Source: Tannerella sp.
GTDB lineage: Bacteria; Bacteroidota; Bacteroidia; Bacteroidales; Tannerellaceae
NCBI GenBank assembly: GCA_031278765.1
Contig: JAITJX010000159.1
Location: 1 to 33,221 of the forward strand
DNA length: 33,221 bases
Reading direction: 5' to 3'
The position numbers and the translations under genes are program-made. How positions within the stretch are numbered: the first letter of the stretch is position 1; every line of letters starts with the position of its first letter. The notes under the pieces are model-generated. The model worked only from the letters and a program-made list of their open reading frames with translations, ran no database searches and was not told the origin of the DNA. Shown here in pieces: positions 16,551 to 24,495 of the stretch.

Positions 16551-18128
16551 TTTTGTTTCTTCTAATTTATTTACTGTCATATAAAATTGTTTGGCTTCCC
16601 ATTCAAACAATCTATTATCGTGGGATACAATGATTATTATCTTTCTCTGTTCGGATAATTTGTAAAAGAAATTTCGTAATGTTTCCTCATTGTTATTATC
16701 CAATCCGCTCGACGGTTCATCAGCAAGTATAATATCGCTGTCTGAAATCAGAGCCATCATACAGGCAATTTTTTGTATTTGTCCTCCTGAAAGGTGGTCA
16801 ATTCGTTTTACCCATATACTTTTATCGGTTAAAAAATCGAAAGACAAGCCATATTTATCAATGGTTTTATTCACTTCCTTAATTAGACGATTAACACCTA
16901 ATATAGAGTATTTGCCAAATTCAGGAAGGATATTAATTACATTTTCAAATACGGTCATTTCCTTTGCGAAAATAGATATAGCTTCTTGCCTAAGGTAGAA
17001 AATACTGTTATTTGTACTGCTAAGTGTAATATCTCCTTTTTCGAGAGTGATTTCGTTATTAATCAATTTAAGAAGCGTTGTTTTTCCTACTCCATTCAAA
17101 CCGCATATGATATTAATGCCATTGCCAAATTGTGTGGAGAAATTCTGAAAAACAATCTTATTTTCATGATTAATATTATAACTGAAATCAATGTTTTGAA
17201 TGGAAATACTTTTATTTGTATTATTTTCAACATGAATTGTTTTGCGTGCTTTTTTCAGATTTATTTTTGCCACAGTCAAAATCAATGCGATACCAAAAAA
17301 TAATTTCCAATAGACCGGATTAGGAGTATATGCAATGATACATACTACCAAAATTTGGAACAACATTGAACCTAACAGTGCTTTTACTACCGAATTTTGC
17401 AATAGCGAAAAAAGATAATAATGCCTAATTATTTTTTCTTCATTCTTCTTTTTGTATCGGGCAATAATAAAGTCAATGAATTTATCGACCAACAAAAAAG
17501 AAGCCAGTGAATTGACAACAAAATCAAAGCCGCCGCCCGACCGGGCAACAGCTTCTTTGATTGCGTATCCAAAAGTACCATAACCGACGAGGATACCGGT
17601 AATAATAAATCCGAATGTTAATAATAACCGTTTATTTTCAATTGTATTCGCTTTTATATTTTCCCCAATTACTCTAATTGAAATACCTTGTTTTGTCCGA
17701 AAAAAAACATCAATTACAACAACAAGAACGATTGATATTATTGGCAACAATTTTGACAATTTATTAAAAAAGGCATAATTGTCGTTTGTCTTCAATGGTA
17801 ATGATTCTCCTATGGCAATAACCGATACGGCATACAATACCAACGAGAAGATAATACCGGCAAAAATGGCATTAATTTTAAATTCGTAAATTAATACCGA
17901 CAATAGCATATAGCATACTACCGAACAAGCAATAGCAGCAGAAACAGACAGCAATAATGAATTAGAAAAATTCCATGTTGCAACAAATGAAATGATACTG
18001 ACGATAGCCACTCCATCTATACTGATATCAATAATTTTTAGATTTTTGTATAATAATCCGATTCCTAACACAAAAGGCAACCAGAAAAATCCATTAACCA
18101 AACCTTCGGACAATACTTCCAAAAACAT
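16473..18128 (-). CDS. ABC transporter, permease-ATPase fusion (TrpY-TrpZ-like)
   Basis: 551 aa. Residues 1 to about 290: eight or so membrane segments of the branched-chain-type permease family, with NLKIIDISIDG near residue 35 as in the permeases that partner ABC_sub_bind proteins. Residues about 305-525: ATPase with Walker A GLNGVGKTT (343-351), signature LSGGQ (446-450), Walker B IILADEP (466-472) and H-loop His503. The fusion of permease and ATPase in one chain is unusual, because these are normally separate genes. From about residue 527 the sequence is transposase-derived (see the IS remnant), so the native C-terminus was probably lost or replaced; all ATPase motifs precede that point and the protein may still work. 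It follows the substrate-binding lipoprotein gene by 6 bp. Likely imports an amino acid or other small organic solute. Confidence 0.87.
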   Translation of the reverse strand: MFLEVLSEGLVNGFFWLPFVLGIGLLYKNLKIIDISIDGVAIVSIISFVATWNFSNSLLLSVSAAIACSVVCYMLLSVLIYEFKINAIFAGIIFSLVLYAVSVIAIGESLPLKTNDNYAFFNKLSKLLPIISIVLVVVIDVFFRTKQGISIRVIGENIKANTIENKRLLLTFGFIITGILVGYGTFGYAIKEAVARSGGGFDFVVNSLASFLLVDKFIDFIIARYKKKNEEKIIRHYYLFSLLQNSVVKALLGSMLFQILVVCIIAYTPNPVYWKLFFGIALILTVAKINLKKARKTIHVENNTNKSISIQNIDFSYNINHENKIVFQNFSTQFGNGINIICGLNGVGKTTLLKLINNEITLEKGDITLSSTNNSIFYLRQEAISIFAKEMTVFENVINILPEFGKYSILGVNRLIKEVNKTIDKYGLSFDFLTDKSIWVKRIDHLSGGQIQKIACMMALISDSDIILADEPSSGLDNNNEETLRNFFYKLSEQRKIIIIVSHDNRLFEWEAKQFYMTVNKLEETKDIDARWVTKNKERHYGYKTHNKSEG

Positions 18129-18134
18129 TCTTAT

Positions 18135-19109
18135 CTATAGATTAATTATTTGAGAAATATATTGTTCTGACAGTTTTATTTCTTTTTCTTCAAAGGTTTT
18201 GGAATTAATAAAGATATGAACATCTTTATCTTCTATTTCTACAATCGGCATCTGTTTTAAATCCTTGTGATTCTCATTAGCATCACGAATTATCTTACCA
18301 ATTAGTTTGCCAACTTCTTTATATTGAACAGACACAGCAAACATTATTCCGTCTTTAATTATTCCATCATCTAAACAGCATGAAATAACATTATTTTCAG
18401 AACAAAGTTTAGCAATGGTTGCCGCTTTTGTGGTTGCGCTTTTATCATGAGGGATAATTATTGCTTCTGCGCCATCTCTTATTAATTTGTTTGTTATATT
18501 ATACACATCTTCAGCAGAAGTTACTGCCCCCAATAAAGGCTTTGCGGACGATTTGGAAATTATATCAACAAATATGTTTTTCATATTTTTGGAGTTAATT
18601 TCCGCCTCGTTATAGATTATACCTATCTTTTTAGTAGCAGGCTTTATATCAAATATCACATTAACCAACTTTGAATAGGAAGAAAAAGGTACTTGGCTCA
18701 CAATATTTAATGGAAACTTTCGTGGTGGATTGATACCAAGTTCTTCCAATGCGCTAACCGAAGAAGGGATAGAGATAGACCCCGCAATGGTCGGCGGCAT
18801 TTTTGCTTGATACTTACCACTAAAAACACTTGTTACTACCTGCGAACCAATAGCCACAAAATAATTGGGTTTGGTTAATAAAGCTGCGTCAATAGCCGTG
18901 TTAAATTTTGACGCATCGCCTTCCGCACTAAATACTCTGGTATAATAAAGAGAATCCGTACAAACCTCTCGCAGTCCAGCTTCTATCTGTTTAAAAGCCT
19001 CAATAGAAGCGGGAATTACCATAGTAATAATCTTTTTATCATCAGTTTTACATGAAAACATAAAAACTAATGCTAAAATGCTGACCTGACTTGATTTTAA
19101 TACTTTCAT
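18135..19109 (-). CDS. ABC transporter substrate-binding lipoprotein (ABC_sub_bind family)
   Basis: 324 aa, related to the TrpX-type ABC substrate-binding family. It has an N-terminal hydrophobic segment ending FMFSC (Cys20, probable lipidation), then the two-lobed fold with family-typical stretches: KPNYFVAIGSQV, the first-lobe PPTIAGSISIPS, the hinge KKIGIIYNEAEINSK, and EAIIIPHDKSATT in the second lobe. It binds the solute and delivers it to the permease-ATPase encoded 6 bp downstream. Members of this family carry aromatic amino acids in some organisms, but the ligand here cannot be read from sequence. Its promoter shares a 16-bp element with the WG-repeat gene. Confidence 0.85.
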   Translation of the reverse strand: MKVLKSSQVSILALVFMFSCKTDDKKIITMVIPASIEAFKQIEAGLREVCTDSLYYTRVFSAEGDASKFNTAIDAALLTKPNYFVAIGSQVVTSVFSGKYQAKMPPTIAGSISIPSSVSALEELGINPPRKFPLNIVSQVPFSSYSKLVNVIFDIKPATKKIGIIYNEAEINSKNMKNIFVDIISKSSAKPLLGAVTSAEDVYNITNKLIRDGAEAIIIPHDKSATTKAATIAKLCSENNVISCCLDDGIIKDGIMFAVSVQYKEVGKLIGKIIRDANENHKDLKQMPIVEIEDKDVHIFINSKTFEEKEIKLSEQYISQIINL

Positions 19110-19133
19110 TTTTTTATTTTATTAATTTGATTG

Positions 19134-19170
19134 CAAAAATAAGGAAATCAAAATTATCCAAAATTATCCA
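19134..19170 (-). promoter_or_regulatory. Promoter of the ABC transporter genes with shared 16-bp element
   Basis: On the minus strand TATTTTTG (19134-19141) matches TAnnTTTG. Nine bp upstream lies TAATTTTGGATAATTT (19151-19166), identical to a 16-mer placed exactly 9 bp upstream of the -7 box of the WG-repeat gene (22156-22171). The TTTTG in this element falls at the -33 position with a 17-bp spacer. Here the 10-bp half AAATTATCCA is repeated in tandem (19151-19160, 19161-19170), one helical turn apart. Confidence 0.55.
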
Positions 19171-19197
19171 AGCCATAATTTACTATATTTTAGATAT

Positions 19198-20772
19198 TTA
19201 TAAATATATATTATGTATGGCAAGCCAAGCCTTTTCTTCAGGCAGTATTCCTACTGAAGGCAAATTATTAAGTTTCAAGCACAAATCGGAAAGAAATTTA
19301 TTTCTATTATTGTCTCCTTTCGTACTTCTGCCAAACTCTTTCATCGCCGCTTCTATGGACGTTATTTTGCTGCGTTTTCCATCAGAACCACGATAATTCT
19401 GAAATTTTGGAATGAATACCCTGTAAAAAATTCGCCGCGTTATCAGTAGCGATTCTATATCTTCCCTGATTTCAAGTATGGATTCGTCGGCTCTATAATC
19501 AAAGTAATTATTAACTTGCATAGAGATATTATGCTCAAAAGCAGCCCAATCTGCCGAATTTCTTTTTTCTGTGTATTGAGTTTTATAAGAGGGAAGCGTT
19601 TGATTCCTGCGAGTGGTGGTAACCCAATTTGCACAATTAGGAATAGAGCAAATCAATTCTGTTATTTGCTGTACCTTTTGCCGAATTATGGGAAGATATG
19701 AGTTCCACAATGCTTTGCTTTTCTCTTCTTCAAATGCCTTCTTGAAAACTTGATGGTCGCAAAGCAAGAGAGCATTCACATCATTAACACTCAAATTGTC
19801 GGTAATTGTAAGAGAAAACAGGGCATAGAAACGTTTTTTTGAGGCGTAATCCAATATTTCAAAGCCCAATCTATCCTGATGACGTTTGGAGTTGGGTTTT
19901 AGTAATTCCCAATCACAAATAAGGGCGCGATAATCGTTTTTTCCGTCTGCGTCAATCTCTTTGATAACATCGTTTACATCCTGAAAAGCGTGTACCTCAA
20001 AATATCGTTCCAGTTCAGTCCTTGCCCACCGTAATTCGTCATCCTTGTCTTCCAGTAAAAGAATTTTTTTCTTATTTTCATCTTGTGAGGTCAATTCGTT
20101 GCTTTGAAGCGTATTGAGTTTTTCAACTAATTTGTCTATGGCATCTTCAAACTCTTCGATATTGCCTCTGCCGTGTGCTGTCGTTATCTTTTCGACTATG
20201 TTTTTAAGTGTGGGAAAGATTGCCTGTTCGGAGAGTTGATTGATTTTTGCAAGAATCTGCTCAACTTCTTCTTTTACAGAACTGATGCGCAAATTATGGT
20301 TAATGCTTACAATCAGATTTTTAATATCTATCAGGTAGAGACGCAGAAAAGCCAGCGTTGCGGGTAGCAACGGCACGATTGGCGCAAAAGCGTTTTCTAT
20401 CCCGACCAGCGTAACAGGAAACTCACAAAAAGCCGTTCCCCGCACCGATACAATGTTGAATTTTACCGTTTCGTCGTTGTTCTTTTCAAAATAAGTCTGC
20501 GGCAAGAACGACAGTATGCACATCGGAGCAAGCATTTTTTTGTCTAAACGCATACTGATGGCAATGTCCAAGCCGTAAAAGTCGGAATATGGCTTGTCGT
20601 CCCATTGCAGTTCGGCAAAAATTACTATACGGTCGCAGATAGCGGAATTATCTCGAATGAACGCTTCCAATTCCTCTTCGGAGGTAACATAAAAACAATT
20701 CTTATCGGGTATTATTTCGTTCATGTAACGCCATTGGCAGTCATCGCATATTATCAGATAGCGGTTTTCCAT
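19198..20772 (-). CDS. Double-receiver response regulator, 524 aa
   Basis: Residues 1 to about 125: receiver-like domain with Asp10-Asp11 (IICDD), Glu54 in place of the acceptor Asp (IFAELQW), then YGLDIAISMRL and CILSFLP. Residues about 130-230: helical linker with a conserved His motif, INHN (His159). Residues about 236-350: a receiver with an apparently complete active site: Glu241-Asp242 (LLLED), Asp287 (ALICDWEL), Thr322 (FSLT) and Lys344. The C-terminal 170 residues are a helical domain with LLITRRIF and ILPEEKAWLA, matched by LIARRLL and FSEEEIAYI in the 626-codon paralogue at 22321. The output domain resembles no DNA-binding domain I know. It should receive phosphate from the kinase at 12065. 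It starts 4 bp after a truncated AlbA_2 gene. Confidence 0.8.
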   Translation of the reverse strand: MENRYLIICDDCQWRYMNEIIPDKNCFYVTSEEELEAFIRDNSAICDRIVIFAELQWDDKPYSDFYGLDIAISMRLDKKMLAPMCILSFLPQTYFEKNNDETVKFNIVSVRGTAFCEFPVTLVGIENAFAPIVPLLPATLAFLRLYLIDIKNLIVSINHNLRISSVKEEVEQILAKINQLSEQAIFPTLKNIVEKITTAHGRGNIEEFEDAIDKLVEKLNTLQSNELTSQDENKKKILLLEDKDDELRWARTELERYFEVHAFQDVNDVIKEIDADGKNDYRALICDWELLKPNSKRHQDRLGFEILDYASKKRFYALFSLTITDNLSVNDVNALLLCDHQVFKKAFEEEKSKALWNSYLPIIRQKVQQITELICSIPNCANWVTTTRRNQTLPSYKTQYTEKRNSADWAAFEHNISMQVNNYFDYRADESILEIREDIESLLITRRIFYRVFIPKFQNYRGSDGKRSKITSIEAAMKEFGRSTKGDNNRNKFLSDLCLKLNNLPSVGILPEEKAWLAIHNIYL

Positions 20773-20775
20773 TTT

Positions 20776-20958
20776 TTATAAAGTTGGATTAAATACCGGT
20801 CTTAAAAATACTCCCAAAAGGATATAGCCGCCGCAAGTATTGGCTATACTCACGACTGTTTCGTACAACGATTGTGGCACTTTTTCCTTCGCTTTCTTAA
20901 ATTCTATGGAAGCGTCCTCTCCCTGTGCTATTATTTTCTCTCTATCTTCGACTGTCAT
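20776..20958 (-). pseudogene. Truncated AlbA_2 (Schlafen-like) domain gene
   Basis: 60 codons. The N-terminal half of an AlbA_2 domain is clear: EDASIEFKKAKEKVPQSLYE, then TVVSIANTCGGYILLGV. The homology stops right after LGV, where full members continue for at least 50 more residues plus a C-terminal region. The frame ends FLRPVFNPTL and stops 3 bp before the start codon of the 524-aa regulator. The rest was probably lost by deletion or by arrival of the regulator gene. It may still be translated from its own promoter (20979-20986), which would then also drive the 524-aa gene. Confidence 0.65.
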
Positions 20959-20978
20959 TGACTTTTAATTTGGGATTG

Positions 20979-21008
20979 CAAAGTTATTAAATTTGAATGA
21001 ATCATTCA
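20979..21008 (-). promoter_or_regulatory. Promoter with 15-bp palindrome, upstream of the AlbA_2 remnant and 524-aa regulator
   Basis: On the minus strand TAACTTTG (20979-20986) matches TAnnTTTG, about 20 nt before the ATG at 20958. A perfect odd-centred palindrome TGAATGA-N-TCATTCA lies at 20994-21008, in the -20 to -33 zone where a repressor or activator would act. AlbA_2 proteins are often annotated as transcriptional regulators, so this may be the former autoregulatory site. Confidence 0.45.
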
Positions 21009-21046
21009 TCACTGCCGCCATAATTCAATTAAATTAATTGTTAATA

Positions 21047-22099
21047 CTATTTTCCGTGAACAAATTGTCCTTTGGAATTAAGAATTGCGCCCAGACTCCC
21101 AAGTTCACAACTGAAATAACCGTTTCCTATGTAATCAATATCGTCGTATTTAGCCGGAATGATTACATTAAACTTTTCATCAAAAACGCCATAGCGGTCA
21201 TACAGGTAGAATTTGGTATATGCGCTTTTCTTTCCTTGCTTCTGGTAGCCGTCGTTATCGTATTTGTTTCCTTCCGCTACCGGCTCATACAGAGGTGTTG
21301 CAATTTCCTCGTAATCCATTTCATCTAACCACAGTTTGCTAATCACTTCTTTACCGTCGTAAGCGAGCAGATACTGTTTATGTCCATTTGCATAGTCTAA
21401 TTCGCCGACCATAATACCCAAATCAAACACTTCCAATCTGTCATATACCGGTGGTAAAACGATATGGAGCAAACTGTCGCACAAGCCGAGTTTACCGCTA
21501 AATTGAAGTTCTACAAAGCCGAAATCGTCAAAAGTAACATCGTCATATTGACAGGGTAAAAGCAACTTGCCGGTCGTATCAATCACGCCGAATTTTGAAT
21601 CTTTACCCGGCACGATACAGTAGCCGTTGTCTCGAAAAATATAATTGTAGTATAAATGTTGGTTTTCAAAATCGAACTGCGGCTCAATTGCCATTTTCCC
21701 AGTTTTTACATTCACAAAACCAAGTTTATTGCCGATTACTACTGCGGCTAACCCCAATTTCGGGTTGTCAATCCATGCGCGGTCAAATTGCGGTGCGAAT
21801 ATTTGTTTTCCGCTTTCAGTGGAAAGAAAGCCTCGCTTATTGCCTTTACAGATTACAAAAGACAGACAATCGTAACCGGAATCGAAACCCAAAATCATAT
21901 CAAACCTGTCGCCAACAACATTGCCCATAAAATCAATAATGGCGTATTCACCGTTATTGTACATTACAGAAGTCAAATGTTTCGCAATCATGTTGCGATC
22001 AACTTCCCCATACTTGTGTTTGTATAATTTTACACCATACACTATACCACTGATTAGCATGATGGCCAACATTGCGCTTGAAAAAATTCTCTTTATCAT
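21047..22099 (-). CDS. WG-repeat protein with N-terminal membrane anchor
   Basis: 350 aa from the ATG at 22099; a longer TTG frame to 22141 exists but reaches the -7 box at 22139-22146, so the ATG is preferred. Residues about 3-22 are a hydrophobic anchor (MIKRIFSSAMLAIMLISG). The rest is a series of WG-type beta repeats: KRGFLSTESGKQIFAPQFD, LGFVNVKTGKMAIEPQFD, FGVIDTTGKLLLPCQYDD and later, weaker copies ending with YGVFDEKFNVIIPAKYDDI. Such proteins are common in Bacteroidota, are exported or membrane-anchored and lack a defined function; a binding role is assumed. Its promoter shares an element with that of the ABC transporter genes, suggesting joint regulation. Confidence 0.8.
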   Translation of the reverse strand: MIKRIFSSAMLAIMLISGIVYGVKLYKHKYGEVDRNMIAKHLTSVMYNNGEYAIIDFMGNVVGDRFDMILGFDSGYDCLSFVICKGNKRGFLSTESGKQIFAPQFDRAWIDNPKLGLAAVVIGNKLGFVNVKTGKMAIEPQFDFENQHLYYNYIFRDNGYCIVPGKDSKFGVIDTTGKLLLPCQYDDVTFDDFGFVELQFSGKLGLCDSLLHIVLPPVYDRLEVFDLGIMVGELDYANGHKQYLLAYDGKEVISKLWLDEMDYEEIATPLYEPVAEGNKYDNDGYQKQGKKSAYTKFYLYDRYGVFDEKFNVIIPAKYDDIDYIGNGYFSCELGSLGAILNSKGQFVHGK

Positions 22100-22138
22100 C
22101 TCTGTAAAAATTAAAATATTAATACCAAAATCCTGTTG

Positions 22139-22171
22139 CAAAATTATTGTTATGTAAATTATCCAAAATTA
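22139..22171 (-). promoter_or_regulatory. Promoter of the WG-repeat gene with shared 16-bp element
   Basis: TAATTTTG on the minus strand (22139-22146) matches TAnnTTTG. TAATTTTGGATAATTT (22156-22171) lies 9 bp upstream, the same word at the same distance as in the ABC promoter at 19134-19170. The TTTTG inside it is at the -33 position (17-bp spacer). Confidence 0.55.
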
Positions 22172-22320
22172 CCTGTTCTGTTACCTGAAACGGGCAGAGT
22201 TTATGATTACCGAAATTTGTCCGTACCATAATATTTGAATAAAAATTATGGCACAAAGATACAACGTGTAAGGAAAGGGTTCTTTATGTATGTGTATATG
22301 GAAGTTTTTTGTATCTCGCG

Positions 22321-24180
22321 CTATTCACCAAGAAGTTGCTTAATATAAGCAATTTCTTCTTCAGAAAACAGATTGCGATTATCTTTATTACCGTTAATAC
22401 TCTCGCGCGAAATATTTGACGGGAAGCAGTATTGAGTCTGGGGATATTGTTTTTGAAAGCCTTCAAACATTGTAGAAACCTCTGCAACGTTCCCGTTCTC
22501 TGATTTCAGCAAAGTATAAATCAGCAATCTTCGAGCAATAAGAGTATTAATGAAATTGTTTGACAAGGTTGAAGTATATTTGTCATCTTTCGGTTTTTCA
22601 GTTCTTTTCTCGCCAATTGGGCCTACTTTGTAATGAATAAAATAAACAAAATTATTGCCATACTCTTCCCCTGTACCATTCGCGCTCAGTTGAAGAAAGG
22701 AGGGGGGGGCTGTAAATTTAATAAGTTTTTCCAATGCTGTTACCTTTTCTTCAACATGAGTCTTTATCTCGGCGTAGGTTTTGAATTGTTCCGGGATTTT
22801 ATTCTTTTCATAATTCGATTGCTCCGCAAAAAAATTGATATAGTTTCTGAAATACTTCAATGGAATAGAATTTTTATCAAAATCTCCTTTTTTCTTGCCG
22901 CTTGCGCCTGCATTTCTTTTGTTGTCAATAAGGTCTTTTACTTTATTGATAAACTCTTGTCTTGCTGCATCAGAACAAATATAAACATCTTTTTGAAACG
23001 GATAGACATTTTTAGTGTTATCGTTTCCAAAGATGACGTCATTGTACAGATTGCGAGTAACATTGGAAAGTATAATATAAATACGGTCAAAACTGCTCTG
23101 CAACCATTTGATATAGTTAAAGCCGAGATATTGCAATTCTTCCACCTCGTTGTCATCCGTCTTTGCTTTAATCTCAATATCAGAAATTACAGCATCAAAT
23201 CTGTTCCCTTTTCCGTACCCTTCCAAACTGCGAAAATCATATCTTGGCGTTTGTTCTATTGTTATGAGAAAGCCTTGACTTTCCATTGCCTTAACAAGTT
23301 CTTTAATACGCATATCTGTCTTATAATCCTCATCAATAAACAAAACGCAATATTTCCTGCCGTCTTGTTGCCTGCTATCAACAGAACTTCCATTTATCGA
23401 ACTTTTGATTTGTTTGCATATTATCTTGAAATTCTCCTGTATCCCTTGCCTGTATTTTTCCTCTTTGAGGTCATCCTCTGCGATGCTGTTAACTTTTTTT
23501 TCCAGTTCATCTATATCTTCTTTCGAATGAGAATGTGTCCTGTTATCTGCATATTTCAATACTTTCAACTTTTCAATCAATGCTCCCTTTGTAGCACAAC
23601 TGCTTATATCGTGATTTATATGTTCAAGCATACCAACGATACTGCAAAAACGGCGTTGGGTATATTTTAATTCCAAATCGGTTAATTCTGTTGAAATATA
23701 ACTTGTTTTATATTTATCTGCGTCCGAATATTTTTCCATGGCATCTTTCAATTTTTCATTGATTATGAGAGCCTCTAATGCCTCTGACCAGTCAAATCTC
23801 CATGCCGGCAATTGAGCAAATCCATGTTTCAATGCGGGAGTGCAAATTATTTCAGCATCAGGGTGATGAGCAAGAATAATCTTTCGGCTCAAGAATGAAA
23901 CAAAAAAGATTGGGATTTTCACACCGGTCAAACGAAAATGTTGTGCTAATTTTATTCCGTTCATATCGGAATAAGCGCCTTTAAGAACTTCGTTTGACCA
24001 TTTTAATTCACATAAAACGATAATATAAGAGATTTTCTTCCAATTCCGCTCTTTTAAGGCCTCAAAGTTTATACAACATACGGTTTCATAACCCGAGCCT
24101 TTCACCTGGTTCTCAATATAATTCGTGGAGGCATCGGGATTCCAGCAAATTAAAACCTTTTGATTATTTTTTTTAGCCAT
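22321..24180 (-). CDS. Double-receiver response regulator, 619 aa
   Basis: The frame is open from a GTG at 24201, but the promoter -7 box (24206-24213) puts transcription start about there, so the ATG at 24180 is chosen. Residues about 5-125: receiver-like domain with Glu58 replacing the acceptor Asp (IVLCELKW), then MNGIKLAQHFR and PIFFVSFLS. Residues about 130-270: helical linker with a His motif HINHDIS (His190), matching INHN in the 524-aa paralogue. Residues about 275-415: a receiver with Asp283-Glu284-Asp285 (FIDED), Asp334 (AVISDIEI), Ser372 (IILSNVT) and Lys397 (PFQKD). The C-terminal domain ends with LIARRLL and SEEEIAYI, shared with the paralogue. A run of eight C on the coding strand (22702-22709) could slip. 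It should be a phosphorylation target of the kinase at 12065. Confidence 0.8.
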   Translation of the reverse strand: MAKKNNQKVLICWNPDASTNYIENQVKGSGYETVCCINFEALKERNWKKISYIIVLCELKWSNEVLKGAYSDMNGIKLAQHFRLTGVKIPIFFVSFLSRKIILAHHPDAEIICTPALKHGFAQLPAWRFDWSEALEALIINEKLKDAMEKYSDADKYKTSYISTELTDLELKYTQRRFCSIVGMLEHINHDISSCATKGALIEKLKVLKYADNRTHSHSKEDIDELEKKVNSIAEDDLKEEKYRQGIQENFKIICKQIKSSINGSSVDSRQQDGRKYCVLFIDEDYKTDMRIKELVKAMESQGFLITIEQTPRYDFRSLEGYGKGNRFDAVISDIEIKAKTDDNEVEELQYLGFNYIKWLQSSFDRIYIILSNVTRNLYNDVIFGNDNTKNVYPFQKDVYICSDAARQEFINKVKDLIDNKRNAGASGKKKGDFDKNSIPLKYFRNYINFFAEQSNYEKNKIPEQFKTYAEIKTHVEEKVTALEKLIKFTAPPSFLQLSANGTGEEYGNNFVYFIHYKVGPIGEKRTEKPKDDKYTSTLSNNFINTLIARRLLIYTLLKSENGNVAEVSTMFEGFQKQYPQTQYCFPSNISRESINGNKDNRNLFSEEEIAYIKQLLGE

Positions 24181-24205
24181 TTCTGATATCTGGTATTTCA
24201 CAGCG

Positions 24206-24239
24206 CAAAAGTACTCAAAAAAATCAACAGCGCCTCAAA
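24206..24239 (-). promoter_or_regulatory. Promoter of the 619-aa response regulator
   Basis: TACTTTTG on the minus strand (24206-24213) matches TAnnTTTG, with TTTG (24236-24239) 22 bp upstream. It implies a short leader and the ATG at 24180 as start. Confidence 0.55.
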
Positions 24240-24420
24240 GAAGATTTAACCGTATATTCTGAACGTTGCGACCGTCGGGATACGTCACATCGCCGGATTT
24301 TTTTTCCGAAAAAAAGTTTTTTCCTTGAGAAAAAAAGTTAAGATTTAAGATAATGACGGACACGTGAAAGCGCAATGACGGCAATGCGACAGGGCGACGG
24401 CGCGACGGGGAAGCGACATG
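24240..24420. other. Intergenic region with low-complexity stretch and repeat-family fragment
   Basis: This is the border between the accessory minus-strand genes and the plus-strand housekeeping genes. It contains runs of T and A around 24298-24335 (two AAAAAAAGTT-like words), then AAGATTTAAGATAATGACGG at 24340-24359 and GCAATGACGGCAATGCGAC (24372-24390). These words echo the heptamer and CATTGC-type repeats at 32740-33110 and 1-80, so a piece of the same dispersed repeat sits here. No gene is visible. Confidence 0.5.
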
Positions 24421-24451
24421 TTTGGAATTTCGCAATTTTATCCTAACTTTG
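24421..24451 (+). promoter_or_regulatory. Promoter of rlmD
   Basis: TTTG (24421-24424), a 19-bp spacer and TAACTTTG (24444-24451) give an exact match to the Bacteroidetes vegetative promoter (TTTG-N19-TAnnTTTG). The start codon is at 24496. Confidence 0.75.
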
Positions 24452-24495
24452 CGCAAAATAACAGGAAATGTACGAATTAAGCAGTAAGAAAAGTC

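Noticed and set aside
22100-22141. Upstream TTG start of the WG-repeat protein
   Set aside because: The -7 box at 22139-22146 overlaps it, and the ATG at 22099 starts directly before the membrane anchor.
22633-23670. 345-codon plus-strand ORF inside the 619-aa regulator gene
   Set aside because: Antisense to a gene with clear receiver motifs; the protein is Phe/Ile/Cys-rich and looks like an antisense translation.
3576-24495. tRNA genes, in particular a tRNA-Asn beside the amidotransferase genes
   Set aside because: Intergenic gaps were read on both strands and no cloverleaf-like segment was noticed; most gaps are too short.
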